11,717 nt of DNA from an uncultured Bacilli bacterium. GTDB taxonomy: Bacteria; Bacillota_I; Bacilli_A; RF39; UBA660. Shown piece after piece: positions 1-6,525 of this stretch. The notes under the pieces were generated by a model, which was not told the origin of the DNA, did no database searches, and saw only the letters and a list, made by a program, of their open reading frames with translations. The DNA lies in contig CANQBY010000026.1 in assembly GCA_947589695.1 (NCBI GenBank), positions 1-11,717 on the forward strand. The letters run 5' to 3'. A program made the translations under genes and the position numbers. Positions within the stretch are counted from its first letter, which is position 1; each line of letters starts with the position of its first letter.

Positions 1-189
1 GGTTCTCTAGGCATATTTGTAATAGCTATTTTAATAAGTATAGTTTTTAATAGTTATTATCATTTAGGTTTTACCACTTTAAATTATTTTCTAATTGGTT
101 TATTTGCAAGTATTTTAGAATTATTTGGCTTTCAATATGATAATCTAACGTTACCTATTGGTTTAGCTTTAATTTCATTTGTTTTATAG
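1..189 (+). CDS. C-terminal fragment of a polyprenol/diacylglycerol kinase-like membrane protein (partial)
   Basis: The window opens inside a reading frame that stays open for 62 codons and ends at TAG (187-189). The fragment is almost entirely hydrophobic, with two membrane segments, and ends with a conserved-looking D-N-L-T-L-P block followed by a last hydrophobic helix. In the SEC59/VTE5/dolichol-kinase-like CTP-dependent kinase family the C-terminus typically has a DNLTIP-type motif in this place, so I infer membership of that family, which phosphorylates isoprenoid alcohols or diacylglycerol at the membrane. The next gene begins 11 bases on, and its AGGAGGA ribosome binding site (188-194) overlaps this stop codon, so the two are surely cotranscribed and probably translationally coupled. 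The catalytic part lies outside the window, so the substrate cannot be judged. A different polytopic protein with a similar tail remains possible. Confidence 0.6.
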   Translation, partial: GSLGIFVIAILISIVFNSYYHLGFTTLNYFLIGLFASILELFGFQYDNLTLPIGLALISFVL

Positions 190-200
190 GAGGAATTTTT

Positions 201-971
201 ATGCATTTATTATTTAGTATTATTTTAAGTTTATTCTTAGCTACCATTGCATATTATAAAAAAGCTATGACTATGAATGCTTTAATTTTAGCTTTTATCT
301 TTTCTTGTATTATTACTTATTATGGTGGTTTAGCCTCTTTTCTAATTTTATGCACGGTCTTTTTAGGTACAGTAATCGCCGGACTAATCCAACCTGAAAA
401 ACGTCGAGCAAAAAGTAAAGATATTCATGCCAAAGGTCATGCAAAAGATGTTCAATCAATTATTGCTAATGTCATGCCTGGTACTTTAGTGTTACTTTTA
501 AACATTCCTTATATGCAAGTTATATATGCTGCTCTTATGGCCGAAGCTATCGCTGATAGTTTAGCTTCTGATATTGGTATCCTATCAGATAAGCCACCTT
601 ATAATATCTTAACTCTTAAAAAAAGTACGCATGGTCTATCTGGTAATATTAGTCCTTTAGGAATGAGTGCCGCCCTAATAGGCAGTGCTATAATTGGTTT
701 AATTTATTTTCTATTTAATCATAATTTTACTTATTTTCTAATTATCACCATCTGTGGTTTCTTGGGTAATCTTTTAGATAGCTTCTTAGGTGCTTTACTT
801 CAAGTAAAATATGAATGCCCTAAATGTCATATCATCACCGAACAGGAAAACCATTGTAATACCAAAACCATTCGCAAAAGTGGTAATAAATTCTTCAATA
901 ATGATGTTGTAAATCTTCTAACTAATGCCCTTACTGGCTTATTATGTTACTTATTACTTATAATTTTTTAA
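201..971 (+). CDS. DUF92 family integral membrane protein (VTE6-like putative isoprenyl-phosphate kinase)
   Basis: A 256-residue polytopic membrane protein with about six or seven hydrophobic segments (around 2-20, 26-62, 91-122, 150-172, 174-201 and 238-256). DUF92 (PF01940) landmarks are visible: E-A-I-A-D-S-L-A-S-D-I-G at 115-126, T-H-G-L-S-G-N-I-S at 143-151, the G-N-L-L-D-S-F-L-G-A-L-L-Q helix at 189-201, a CPKC...HC cluster at 206-219, and N-D-V-V-N at 234-238. The characterised members are plant and cyanobacterial VTE6, phytyl-phosphate kinases that make the diphosphate from the monophosphate formed by VTE5. The AGGAGGA ribosome binding site overlaps the stop of the preceding SEC59/VTE5-like gene, so the pair would form a two-step phosphorylation route for a salvaged prenol. 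That function is inferred; the family assignment is firm. No separate terminator follows except the hairpin inside the mnmE promoter. Confidence 0.82.
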   Translation: MHLLFSIILSLFLATIAYYKKAMTMNALILAFIFSCIITYYGGLASFLILCTVFLGTVIAGLIQPEKRRAKSKDIHAKGHAKDVQSIIANVMPGTLVLLLNIPYMQVIYAALMAEAIADSLASDIGILSDKPPYNILTLKKSTHGLSGNISPLGMSAALIGSAIIGLIYFLFNHNFTYFLIITICGFLGNLLDSFLGALLQVKYECPKCHIITEQENHCNTKTIRKSGNKFFNNDVVNLLTNALTGLLCYLLLIIF

Positions 972-1044
972 AAGTTTTTTCTAGTCTCTACTCAGAAACA
1001 AATATAAAAATATTAACCTCTAAAAAAATAAATTTCACAAAAAA

Positions 1045-1073
1045 TTGTCAAAAAACTAAAAAAATGCTATAAT
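1045..1073 (+). promoter_or_regulatory. mnmE promoter (sigma-A type, extended -10)
   Basis: The -35 is TTGTCA (1045-1050), the spacer is 17 bases, and the -10 is TATAAT (1068-1073) preceded by TGC (extended -10). The expected start is near 1080, about 24 bases before the mnmE ATG. The -10 and everything after it recur almost unchanged in front of mnmG. Confidence 0.85.
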
Positions 1074-1104
1074 AAAGTCGCTTTAAAAAGGAAGTGACTT
1101 TTTA
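1057..1104 (+). repeat. Promoter/leader box, copy 1 (mnmE)
   Basis: Positions 1057-1089 are identical base for base to 3768-3800 upstream of mnmG (33 bases, covering the A7 run, the extended -10 and the first hairpin arm). After a three-base difference (GGA present here only) another 12 bases match (1093-1104 and 3801-3812). The extra GGA completes the ribosome binding site AAGGAAGTGA used by mnmE. Confidence 0.9.
1074..1103 (+). terminator. Hairpin overlapping the mnmE promoter; putative terminator for upstream read-through
   Basis: AAAGTCGCTT (1074-1083) pairs with AAGTGACTTT (1092-1101), ten pairs with one G-U, then a short T run to 1103. No other terminator follows the DUF92 gene. A transcript arriving from upstream contains the complete hairpin. 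A transcript starting at the mnmE promoter (about 1080) lacks most of the left arm and should escape it. The terminator role is inferred; it could instead be an operator. Confidence 0.5.
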
Positions 1105-2453
1105 TGTTTGATACAATTTGTGCTATTTCTACAGCTCGGGGCTTAGGTGCTATTTCAATAATTCGTGTAAGTGGACCCCAAGCTATTTCCAAAGTTGCCC
1201 AAATATTTCAAGGCCAAAACTTAAATGAAGTAGCAAGTCATACAATCCATTATGGGCATATAATTAATAAAAATGAAATTGTTGATGAAGTTTTAGTTAG
1301 TGTTTTAAAAGCTCCTAAAACTTATACTATGGAAGATATCGTGGAAATTAACACCCATGGAGGCATTGCATCGACCAAGAAAGTTTTAGAAACAGTCCTC
1401 GAAACAGGTGTTAGACTTGCCGAACCAGGCGAATTTACTAAACGTGCTTTTTTAAATGGGCGAATTGACCTAACACGCGCTGAAGCCGTCGAAAACTTAA
1501 TCACTTCTGAAACTGATTTAGAAAGAAAACTAGCTTTAAACACTGTTGATGGTAAAGTATCGCAAAAAATTAAAAAAGTAAGAGATATAATTGTAAATCT
1601 TATGGCTAATATTGAAGTAAATATTGATTATCCCGAATATGAAGACGCCTTAGTTATTACTTTAGATAACCTACCTCCTAAACTAACAGAAATTAAAACA
1701 GAATTAGAAAGTCTATTAGAAGAATCAAAAATTGGTACTCTTATCAATCAAGGCATTAAAGTGGCTATTATAGGTCGCCCTAATGTTGGTAAAAGTAGTT
1801 TACTTAATGCGTTATTAAAAGAAAATAAAGCTATAGTGACAGATATCGCCGGTACTACTAGAGATACAGTGGAAGGGGAAATTGAGCTCAAAGGAATTCG
1901 CTTAAAATTCATAGATACCGCTGGAATTAGAAAAACAACGGATCTTGTCGAAAAAATTGGTGTTGATAAATCTCTAAGTATTTTAGAAAATGCTGATTTA
2001 GTAATTCTTGTTTTAAATAATAATGAAAAATTAACCGCGGAAGACGAAGAATTAATAGCCAAATTAAAAAATAAAACTTATATCACTTATATTAATAAAA
2101 ATGATTTACCATCGAAGTTAGATTTAAACCAAAAGGATAATGTTGTCTATGGTAATACAACCACTCCCGATGGTATTGAATCATTAAAAAATAAAATCAT
2201 TGAATTATTTGACTTAGAAGCTATTAATACCTCTAATTTAGAAGTAGTATCATCTACGAGGGTTATTAATTTAATTAAAGAAACCCTAGAATCTATTAAT
2301 AATGCCTTAGCAAATGTTTCTAAATCTATTCCTGTTGATATGATTGCCATTGATATCAAACAAGCTTGGGATTTACTTGGCGAAATTACTGGTGAATCTT
2401 ATCAAGATGAACTATTAGATACTTTATTTAGTAAATTTTGTTTAGGAAAATAA
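1104..2453 (+). CDS. mnmE: tRNA uridine-5-carboxymethylaminomethyl modification GTPase MnmE
   Basis: 449 residues, full length for the family (E. coli 454). MnmE is a dimeric GTPase that, with MnmG, installs the (carboxymethyl)aminomethyl group at C5 of wobble U34 in tRNAs. The N-terminal folate-binding TrmE domain (residues 1 to about 118, starting D-T-I-C-A-I-S-T and containing the GEFTKRAFLNGR block) leads into a helical domain that is split by the G domain. The G domain shows G1 GRPNVGKS at 224-231, the TDIAGTTRD switch with its potassium-loop character, G3 DTAG at 271-274 and G4 NKND at 331-334. The C-terminus ends in CLGK with the catalytic-site Cys at 446. The start is set by AAGGAAGTGA seven to eight bases upstream. 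Unusually, mnmG does not follow directly: an ATPase gene with its own promoter intervenes. Confidence 0.98.
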   Translation: MFDTICAISTARGLGAISIIRVSGPQAISKVAQIFQGQNLNEVASHTIHYGHIINKNEIVDEVLVSVLKAPKTYTMEDIVEINTHGGIASTKKVLETVLETGVRLAEPGEFTKRAFLNGRIDLTRAEAVENLITSETDLERKLALNTVDGKVSQKIKKVRDIIVNLMANIEVNIDYPEYEDALVITLDNLPPKLTEIKTELESLLEESKIGTLINQGIKVAIIGRPNVGKSSLLNALLKENKAIVTDIAGTTRDTVEGEIELKGIRLKFIDTAGIRKTTDLVEKIGVDKSLSILENADLVILVLNNNEKLTAEDEELIAKLKNKTYITYINKNDLPSKLDLNQKDNVVYGNTTTPDGIESLKNKIIELFDLEAINTSNLEVVSSTRVINLIKETLESINNALANVSKSIPVDMIAIDIKQAWDLLGEITGESYQDELLDTLFSKFCLGK

Positions 2454-2456
2454 TCT

Positions 2457-2535
2457 ACTGAAAGATTTTACTAATAATTGAAAATGTTTCACTACCACTG
2501 AAAGATTTTATTGACAAATTTAAAATTTTTCACTA
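2457..2535. repeat. Array of four alternating half-sites upstream of the ATPase gene (putative operator)
   Basis: The motif AAAATnTTTCA(C/G)T occurs four times, alternating in orientation: reverse at 2457-2469 (ACTGAAAGATTTT), forward at 2481-2493 (AAAATGTTTCACT), reverse at 2497-2509 (identical to the first) and forward at 2522-2534 (AAAATTTTTCACT). The unit therefore repeats with a period of about 40 bases, and the second unit contains the promoter. The central pair forms a 29-base imperfect palindrome (2481-2509). This layout suggests binding by a dimeric regulator or a duplicated promoter. The TTTCAC half resembles half of a parS site, but no full parS palindrome is present. Confidence 0.6.
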
Positions 2536-2539
2536 TAAT
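2511..2539 (+). promoter_or_regulatory. Consensus promoter of the ATPase gene
   Basis: Perfect consensus TTGACA (2511-2516), 17-base spacer, TATAAT (2534-2539). The last half-site of the repeat array lies across the spacer and touches the -10, so binding there should block transcription. Confidence 0.88.
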
Positions 2540-2556
2540 TATTTATAGGTGATAGT

Positions 2557-3741
2557 ATGATATATAGAGAACATTACTTAAAAAAAATTCGTGAATTTTA
2601 TGATTCGGATTTAATTAAAATTATCACGGGAATTAGAAGATGTGGTAAATCTATAATATTAGACCAAATAAGACAAGAAATTAGTAAAAAAAGTAAAAAT
2701 ATAATATACTTAAATTTTGAGGATCAAAGAGTTTTAACCAATATATCTAATTCTACTGAGTTAATAGATTATATTGAAAAACATCAAAAAAAGGGTAAAT
2801 GTTATATATTTTTAGATGAAATCCAAGTTATTGAAAATTGGCAAATAGCTTGTAAAACCCTACGTTTATATAATAATTCTTTATTTATTACTGGTTCAAA
2901 TTCCAAACTATTATCCAAAGAATTCACTAAAGAATTAAGTGGTAGATATGTGTCCTTTCAAATAAGACCATTTGTCTATCAAGAAATTATAGAATACACC
3001 CAAGAATTAGGCAAAACCTGTTCTATTAGTGATTATTTAATTTGGGGTGGCTTTCCTAAAAGATTTGAATTTAACGAAGAAGAATCAATTTATCGCTATC
3101 TTAGTGATTTAAACAATACTATTGTTATTAATGATTTAATTAATCGTTATAAAATCAAAAAGGAAAATTTATTTAAGAGTTTAGTTAATTATGTTCTTCG
3201 CTCTAATAGTCGTGTATTTTCTGCAAAATCAATTCAGAATTTTATAAAAAACAAAAATGAAGATTGTTCCATTAATACTATAATTAAATATTTAGACTAT
3301 TTAGAAGAAGCTTATATTATTGAAAAAGTTAAAGAGTATTCTTTAAAAACCAAAAGAGAACTTATTTATTATTTTAAATTATATAATTCCGATGTTTCTC
3401 TAAATTCTATTAGATGTATAGATAATCATTACGATTTAAGTCATAATTTAGAGAATGTTGTTTATAATGAATTAATCTATCGCGGATACAAATTAAATGT
3501 TTTTGATAATCATGGTCACGAAATAGATTTTTTAGCGGAAAAAAATAATAAAAAATATTATATTCAAGTAACATATACTCTTGCTGAAGATAAAGCTTAT
3601 GAAAGAGAATTTCAAGCCTTTGCTAATTTAGATAATTTAAGTCAAAAAATAATTATTAGTAATGATGATATTGATTATTCAACCAGTACTGTAAGACATA
3701 TAAAATTAAAAGATTTTCTTTTAATGGATAGTTTAGATTAG
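2557..3741 (+). CDS. AAA_14 / DUF4143 family ATPase
   Basis: A 394-residue soluble protein. The N-terminal AAA+ domain (PF13173) has Walker A GIRRCGKS at 25-32, Walker B Y-I-F-L-D-E at 83-88 followed by I-Q, and a sensor-like T-G-S-N-S at about 111-115. The GR(Y/T)VSF...RPF segment typical of the family follows. The C-terminal DUF4143 part (PF13635) ends in a nuclease-fold-like strand pattern (HEIDFLAEKNNKKYYIQVTY), reminiscent of a PD-(D/E)XK core with Gln-Val-Thr where Glu-Val-Lys is found in active enzymes. The biological role of this very common family is not settled; links to mobile or defence-like genes and to toxin-antitoxin-like behaviour have been suggested. The ribosome binding site is AGGTGAT (2547-2553). 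The gene sits as a self-contained unit (repeat array, own promoter, downstream hairpin) between mnmE and mnmG, which points to an insertion into a conserved operon. Confidence 0.9.
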   Translation: MIYREHYLKKIREFYDSDLIKIITGIRRCGKSIILDQIRQEISKKSKNIIYLNFEDQRVLTNISNSTELIDYIEKHQKKGKCYIFLDEIQVIENWQIACKTLRLYNNSLFITGSNSKLLSKEFTKELSGRYVSFQIRPFVYQEIIEYTQELGKTCSISDYLIWGGFPKRFEFNEEESIYRYLSDLNNTIVINDLINRYKIKKENLFKSLVNYVLRSNSRVFSAKSIQNFIKNKNEDCSINTIIKYLDYLEEAYIIEKVKEYSLKTKRELIYYFKLYNSDVSLNSIRCIDNHYDLSHNLENVVYNELIYRGYKLNVFDNHGHEIDFLAEKNNKKYYIQVTYTLAEDKAYEREFQAFANLDNLSQKIIISNDDIDYSTSTVRHIKLKDFLLMDSLD

Positions 3742-3755
3742 AAAATCAATACTAA

Positions 3756-3784
3756 TTGCTAAATAATTAAAAAAATGCTATAAT
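3756..3784 (+). promoter_or_regulatory. mnmG promoter (extended -10)
   Basis: A weaker -35 TTGCTA (3756-3761), a 17-base spacer, then TGC-TATAAT with the -10 at 3779-3784. The -10 region is the same as that of mnmE, but the -35 half is unrelated. The expected start is near 3791, leaving a leader of about 127 bases. Confidence 0.78.
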
Positions 3785-3812
3785 AAAGTCGCTTTAAAAA
3801 AGTGACTTTTTA
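3768..3812 (+). repeat. Promoter/leader box, copy 2 (mnmG)
   Basis: Identical to 1057-1089 over the first 33 bases (3768-3800) and to 1093-1104 over the last 12 (3801-3812). It lacks the GGA that forms the mnmE ribosome binding site. mnmG therefore relies on a separate start region about 100 bases further on, so this copy has kept promoter and hairpin functions only. Confidence 0.9.
3785..3811 (+). terminator. Hairpin overlapping the mnmG promoter; putative terminator of the ATPase transcript
   Basis: AAAGTCGCTT (3785-3794) pairs with AAGTGACTTT (3800-3809) around a five-base loop, followed by T residues to 3811. It lies 44 bases after the ATPase stop and is the only terminator-like structure there. 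RNA started at the mnmG promoter (about 3791) loses most of the left arm. Confidence 0.55.
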
Positions 3813-3838
3813 ATATTTAATTCCAAGTTTAAATATTA
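3811..3838 (+). other. AU-only hairpin in the mnmG leader
   Basis: TAATATTTAA (3811-3820) is an exact inverted repeat of TTAAATATTA (3829-3838) with an eight-base loop. It overlaps the end of the promoter hairpin by one base and has no T run directly after it. The rest of the leader to 3917 is A-rich and holds no reading frame. A weak RNA stem is all that can be claimed; no known riboswitch class was recognised. Confidence 0.4.
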
Positions 3839-3917
3839 TATTTGTATTCATTTTCCAAAGATTATTATTAAAAAGAAAAAATAAAACTTATTTAAAAAAA
3901 GAAAGTAAGTGATAAAT

Positions 3918-5774
3918 ATGTATGATGTTATAGTAGTTGGTGGTGGTCATGCTGGTTGTGAAGCCTCTCATATCGCCGCCGTGTTAGGTTGTAAAACTCT
4001 TTTAGTAACTGCTAATATTAATAATATTGCCGATATGCCTTGTAATCCTTCTATTGGAGGAACTGCCAAAGGTATCATTGTAAGAGAAATAGACGCGCTT
4101 GGAGGTCTTATGGGAATAATCGCTGATAAGTCTCATTTTCAAATTAAAATGCTTAATAATGGTAAAGGTCCTGCAGTTCGTAGTCTAAGAGCCCAAGCTG
4201 ATAAAATAACTTATCCGAAAAATATGTTAAAAGCTTTACAAAATACTAAGAATCTTACTATTATTGAAGGAATGGTTGAGGATTTAATAGTCGAAAATAA
4301 TCAAGTTAAGGGTGTTGTTTTAGCAAATGGTGAAAAAATTTCTGGTTTAGCTGTTATTTTAACTACTGGCACTTACTTAAAAGGTAATATTTTAATTGGT
4401 TCCGAAAATAATCCGGGTGGTCCTCATGGTGAAGCTAGAAGTAATCATTTAAGTGATAATCTAAAAAAATTAGGTTTAACCATTCAAAGACTTAAAACGG
4501 GAACTCCTCCTCGAATTAAAAAAGATAGTATCGATTTTAGTAAAATGCAAGAGGAAACTGGTGATCAAAAATATTATACTTTTTCCTTTGATACCGAACC
4601 TTTATATCAAATTAATGATCAACAAAAATGTTTTTTAATCTACACTACTAAAAAAACGCATGAAATAATTAAAGCTAATCTATCTAAATCGGCGATGTAT
4701 GGTGGTTATGTCACCGGTGTAGGACCTCGTTATTGTCCTTCTATTGAAGATAAAATAGTTCGTTTCGCAGATAAAGAAAGACATCAATTGTTTTTAGAAC
4801 CCGAAAGTCTTTATTATGATGAATGGTATCTGCAAGGTTTTTCTACTTCTATGCCTAAAGATGTCCAGGAACAAATGGTGCATTCTTTACCTGGCTTAGA
4901 AAACGCTCTTATAACTAAATATGCTTATGCGATTGAATATGATGCGATTGATCCTTTACAAATGAAACCATCTTTAGAAAATAAAATTATTGAAAATCTT
5001 TTTACTGCCGGTCAAATAAATGGTACCAGTGGTTATGAAGAAGCTGCCGGACAAGGTTTGATCGCGGGTATTAATGCTCATCATAAATTAAAAAATATGG
5101 ACCCTTTAATCTTAAAAAGAAATGAAGCTTATATTGGTGTTTTAATAGACGATTTAGTGACCAAAGGAACGGCAGAACCCTATCGTATGCTTACTTCTCG
5201 AGCTGAATTTCGTCTTTTACTTCGTCATGATAATGCTGATTTAAGATTAAGGAAAATAGGTTATGACCATGGCACTATTGATGAAACTCGTTATCAAAAA
5301 CTAATAACGAAAATTAAAGCTATAAATACTATCAAAGATATTTTAAAAAATACCAATTTAAGTCTTAATCCTTCTACTAAAGAATTATTTAAAAACCATA
5401 ATTTAGAAGTACCAAATTCTTCAGTTTCTTTATATTTATTATTAAAACGTCCGGAAATAACTATGGATTTTCTTCAAGAATTAATTCCTTTAGATTATCC
5501 CGCTGCTATTTTAGAAGAAGTTGAAATTGAAGTTAAATATGAAGGTTATATTGCTAAAGCTTATAAAGAAGTTGAAAAAATGTTGAAGCTTGAAGAAAAA
5601 TTAATCCCCGAGGATATCGATTATAATGCTATTTTAAATCTGGCTAGTGAAGCTAAACAAAAACTTGCTAAAATTCGGCCTCAATCTTTAGGTCAAGCGG
5701 CTCGTATCAGTGGTGTAAATCCTAGTGATTTATCTATTTTATCCGTCTATTTAAAGAAAAAATATCATAAATAA
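3918..5774 (+). CDS. mnmG: tRNA uridine-5-carboxymethylaminomethyl modification enzyme MnmG (GidA)
   Basis: 618 residues from the preferred ATG, full length for the family (E. coli 629). MnmG is the FAD- and NADH-dependent partner of MnmE in modifying wobble U34. The Rossmann motif GGGHAG is at 8-13, and MPCNPSIGG with Cys42 at 40-48. The signature G-P-R-Y-C-P-S-I-E carries the second conserved Cys at 273, the second signature A-G-Q-I-N-G-T-S-G-Y-E-E begins at 364, and a helical C-terminal domain that contacts MnmE ends with A-A-R-I-S-G-V-N-P. A GTG in frame at 3909 would add three residues. I prefer ATG 3918 because the family starts just before the D-V-I-V-V-G-G-G strand and AAGTGAT (3907-3913) is placed as its weak ribosome binding site. 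The stop overlaps the rsmG ribosome binding site. Confidence 0.97.
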   Translation: MYDVIVVGGGHAGCEASHIAAVLGCKTLLVTANINNIADMPCNPSIGGTAKGIIVREIDALGGLMGIIADKSHFQIKMLNNGKGPAVRSLRAQADKITYPKNMLKALQNTKNLTIIEGMVEDLIVENNQVKGVVLANGEKISGLAVILTTGTYLKGNILIGSENNPGGPHGEARSNHLSDNLKKLGLTIQRLKTGTPPRIKKDSIDFSKMQEETGDQKYYTFSFDTEPLYQINDQQKCFLIYTTKKTHEIIKANLSKSAMYGGYVTGVGPRYCPSIEDKIVRFADKERHQLFLEPESLYYDEWYLQGFSTSMPKDVQEQMVHSLPGLENALITKYAYAIEYDAIDPLQMKPSLENKIIENLFTAGQINGTSGYEEAAGQGLIAGINAHHKLKNMDPLILKRNEAYIGVLIDDLVTKGTAEPYRMLTSRAEFRLLLRHDNADLRLRKIGYDHGTIDETRYQKLITKIKAINTIKDILKNTNLSLNPSTKELFKNHNLEVPNSSVSLYLLLKRPEITMDFLQELIPLDYPAAILEEVEIEVKYEGYIAKAYKEVEKMLKLEEKLIPEDIDYNAILNLASEAKQKLAKIRPQSLGQAARISGVNPSDLSILSVYLKKKYHK

Positions 5775-5783
5775 GGAGTAAAA

Positions 5784-6491
5784 ATGAATATTGAAGAATT
5801 TATAACTGAACTACAAAAATTAAATATTAATTTATCGGAAACACAAATTTCTATGTTAATAACTTATAAGAATATGCTTCAAGAATATAATCAAAAATTT
5901 AATCTTACATCTCTTATTAAAGATGAAGATATTTATTTAAAACATTTTTATGATTCCTTAACTTTAACTAAAGCTCTGGATTTAACCCAAAATTTAAAAG
6001 TTTTAGATATTGGTACTGGTGCTGGTTTTCCGGGCCTTGTCTTAAAAATAGTTTTTCCAAATTTAGATCTTACTTTAGTTGAAAGTAATAATAAAAAAAT
6101 ATCGTTCTTAAATGCCGTCATAACTAAACTAGAATTAACAAACATAAAAACGCTTAATACTCGGGCCGAAAATTTACCATCATCTTATCGCGAGTATTTT
6201 GATTTAATAACTTCTCGGGCTGTTTCTCATCTTCGCATTTTAGCCGAGTTATCTTTGCCTTTTCTAAAAGTAAGTGGCCTATTTATTCCAATGAAAGGAA
6301 ATGCAACCCCAGAATTACAGGAAAGTGAGACCACTTTAACTGTTTTAAATGCTAAGGTTTTAGATATAATTACTTTTAAACTACCCTTTGAACTTTCTAA
6401 TCGCAGTTTAATTAAAATAACTAAATTAGCTAAAACTCCCAATGTTTATCCTCGATCTTATGATAAAATAATTAAAAAAATCTTAAAATAA
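5784..6491 (+). CDS. rsmG: 16S rRNA (guanine-527-N7) methyltransferase RsmG (GidB)
   Basis: 235 residues, normal length. RsmG uses S-adenosylmethionine to methylate N7 of G527 in the 530 loop of 16S rRNA. Its loss is classically associated with low-level streptomycin resistance. The SAM-binding motif V-L-D-I-G-T-G-A-G-F-P-G-L is at 73-85, the acidic L-V-E-S motif ending strand 2 at 98-101, and the T-S-R-A-V motif at 143-147. The ribosome binding site AAGGAG (5773-5778) overlaps the mnmG stop codon and the gap is nine bases, so the gene is cotranscribed with mnmG and probably coupled in translation. In Bacillus the next gene would be noc; here a metallopeptidase gene intervenes. Confidence 0.97.
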   Translation: MNIEEFITELQKLNINLSETQISMLITYKNMLQEYNQKFNLTSLIKDEDIYLKHFYDSLTLTKALDLTQNLKVLDIGTGAGFPGLVLKIVFPNLDLTLVESNNKKISFLNAVITKLELTNIKTLNTRAENLPSSYREYFDLITSRAVSHLRILAELSLPFLKVSGLFIPMKGNATPELQESETTLTVLNAKVLDIITFKLPFELSNRSLIKITKLAKTPNVYPRSYDKIIKKILK

Positions 6492-6513
6492 TCATAAAAG
6501 AATATCCGAAAAA

Positions 6514-6519
6514 TATAAT
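6514..6519 (+). promoter_or_regulatory. Possible -10 element directly before the metallopeptidase gene
   Basis: TATAAT at 6514-6519 would place the transcription start at about the A of the ATG (6526). There is no convincing -35 at 6491-6496. In this AT-rich gap the hexamer could be chance. Confidence 0.25.
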
Positions 6520-6525
6520 TAAAGT

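Noticed and set aside
1322..1543. Minus-strand open frame inside mnmE (also 1748-2062 and 2147-2359)
   Set aside because: Each is antisense to a well-conserved coding region, with no ribosome binding site or promoter and no recognisable protein features.
2484..2505. parS site between mnmE and the ATPase gene
   Set aside because: Only the half TGTTTCAC is present; the second half is displaced and altered, so it does not form the 16-base parS palindrome. It is better explained by the half-site array.
3909..3917. GTG start for mnmG three codons upstream
   Set aside because: The purine run before it is too close, and the family begins right before the D-V-I-V-V-G-G-G strand; ATG 3918 fits better.
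5948..6442. Minus-strand open frames inside rsmG
   Set aside because: Shadows of the rsmG reading frame; no start signals.
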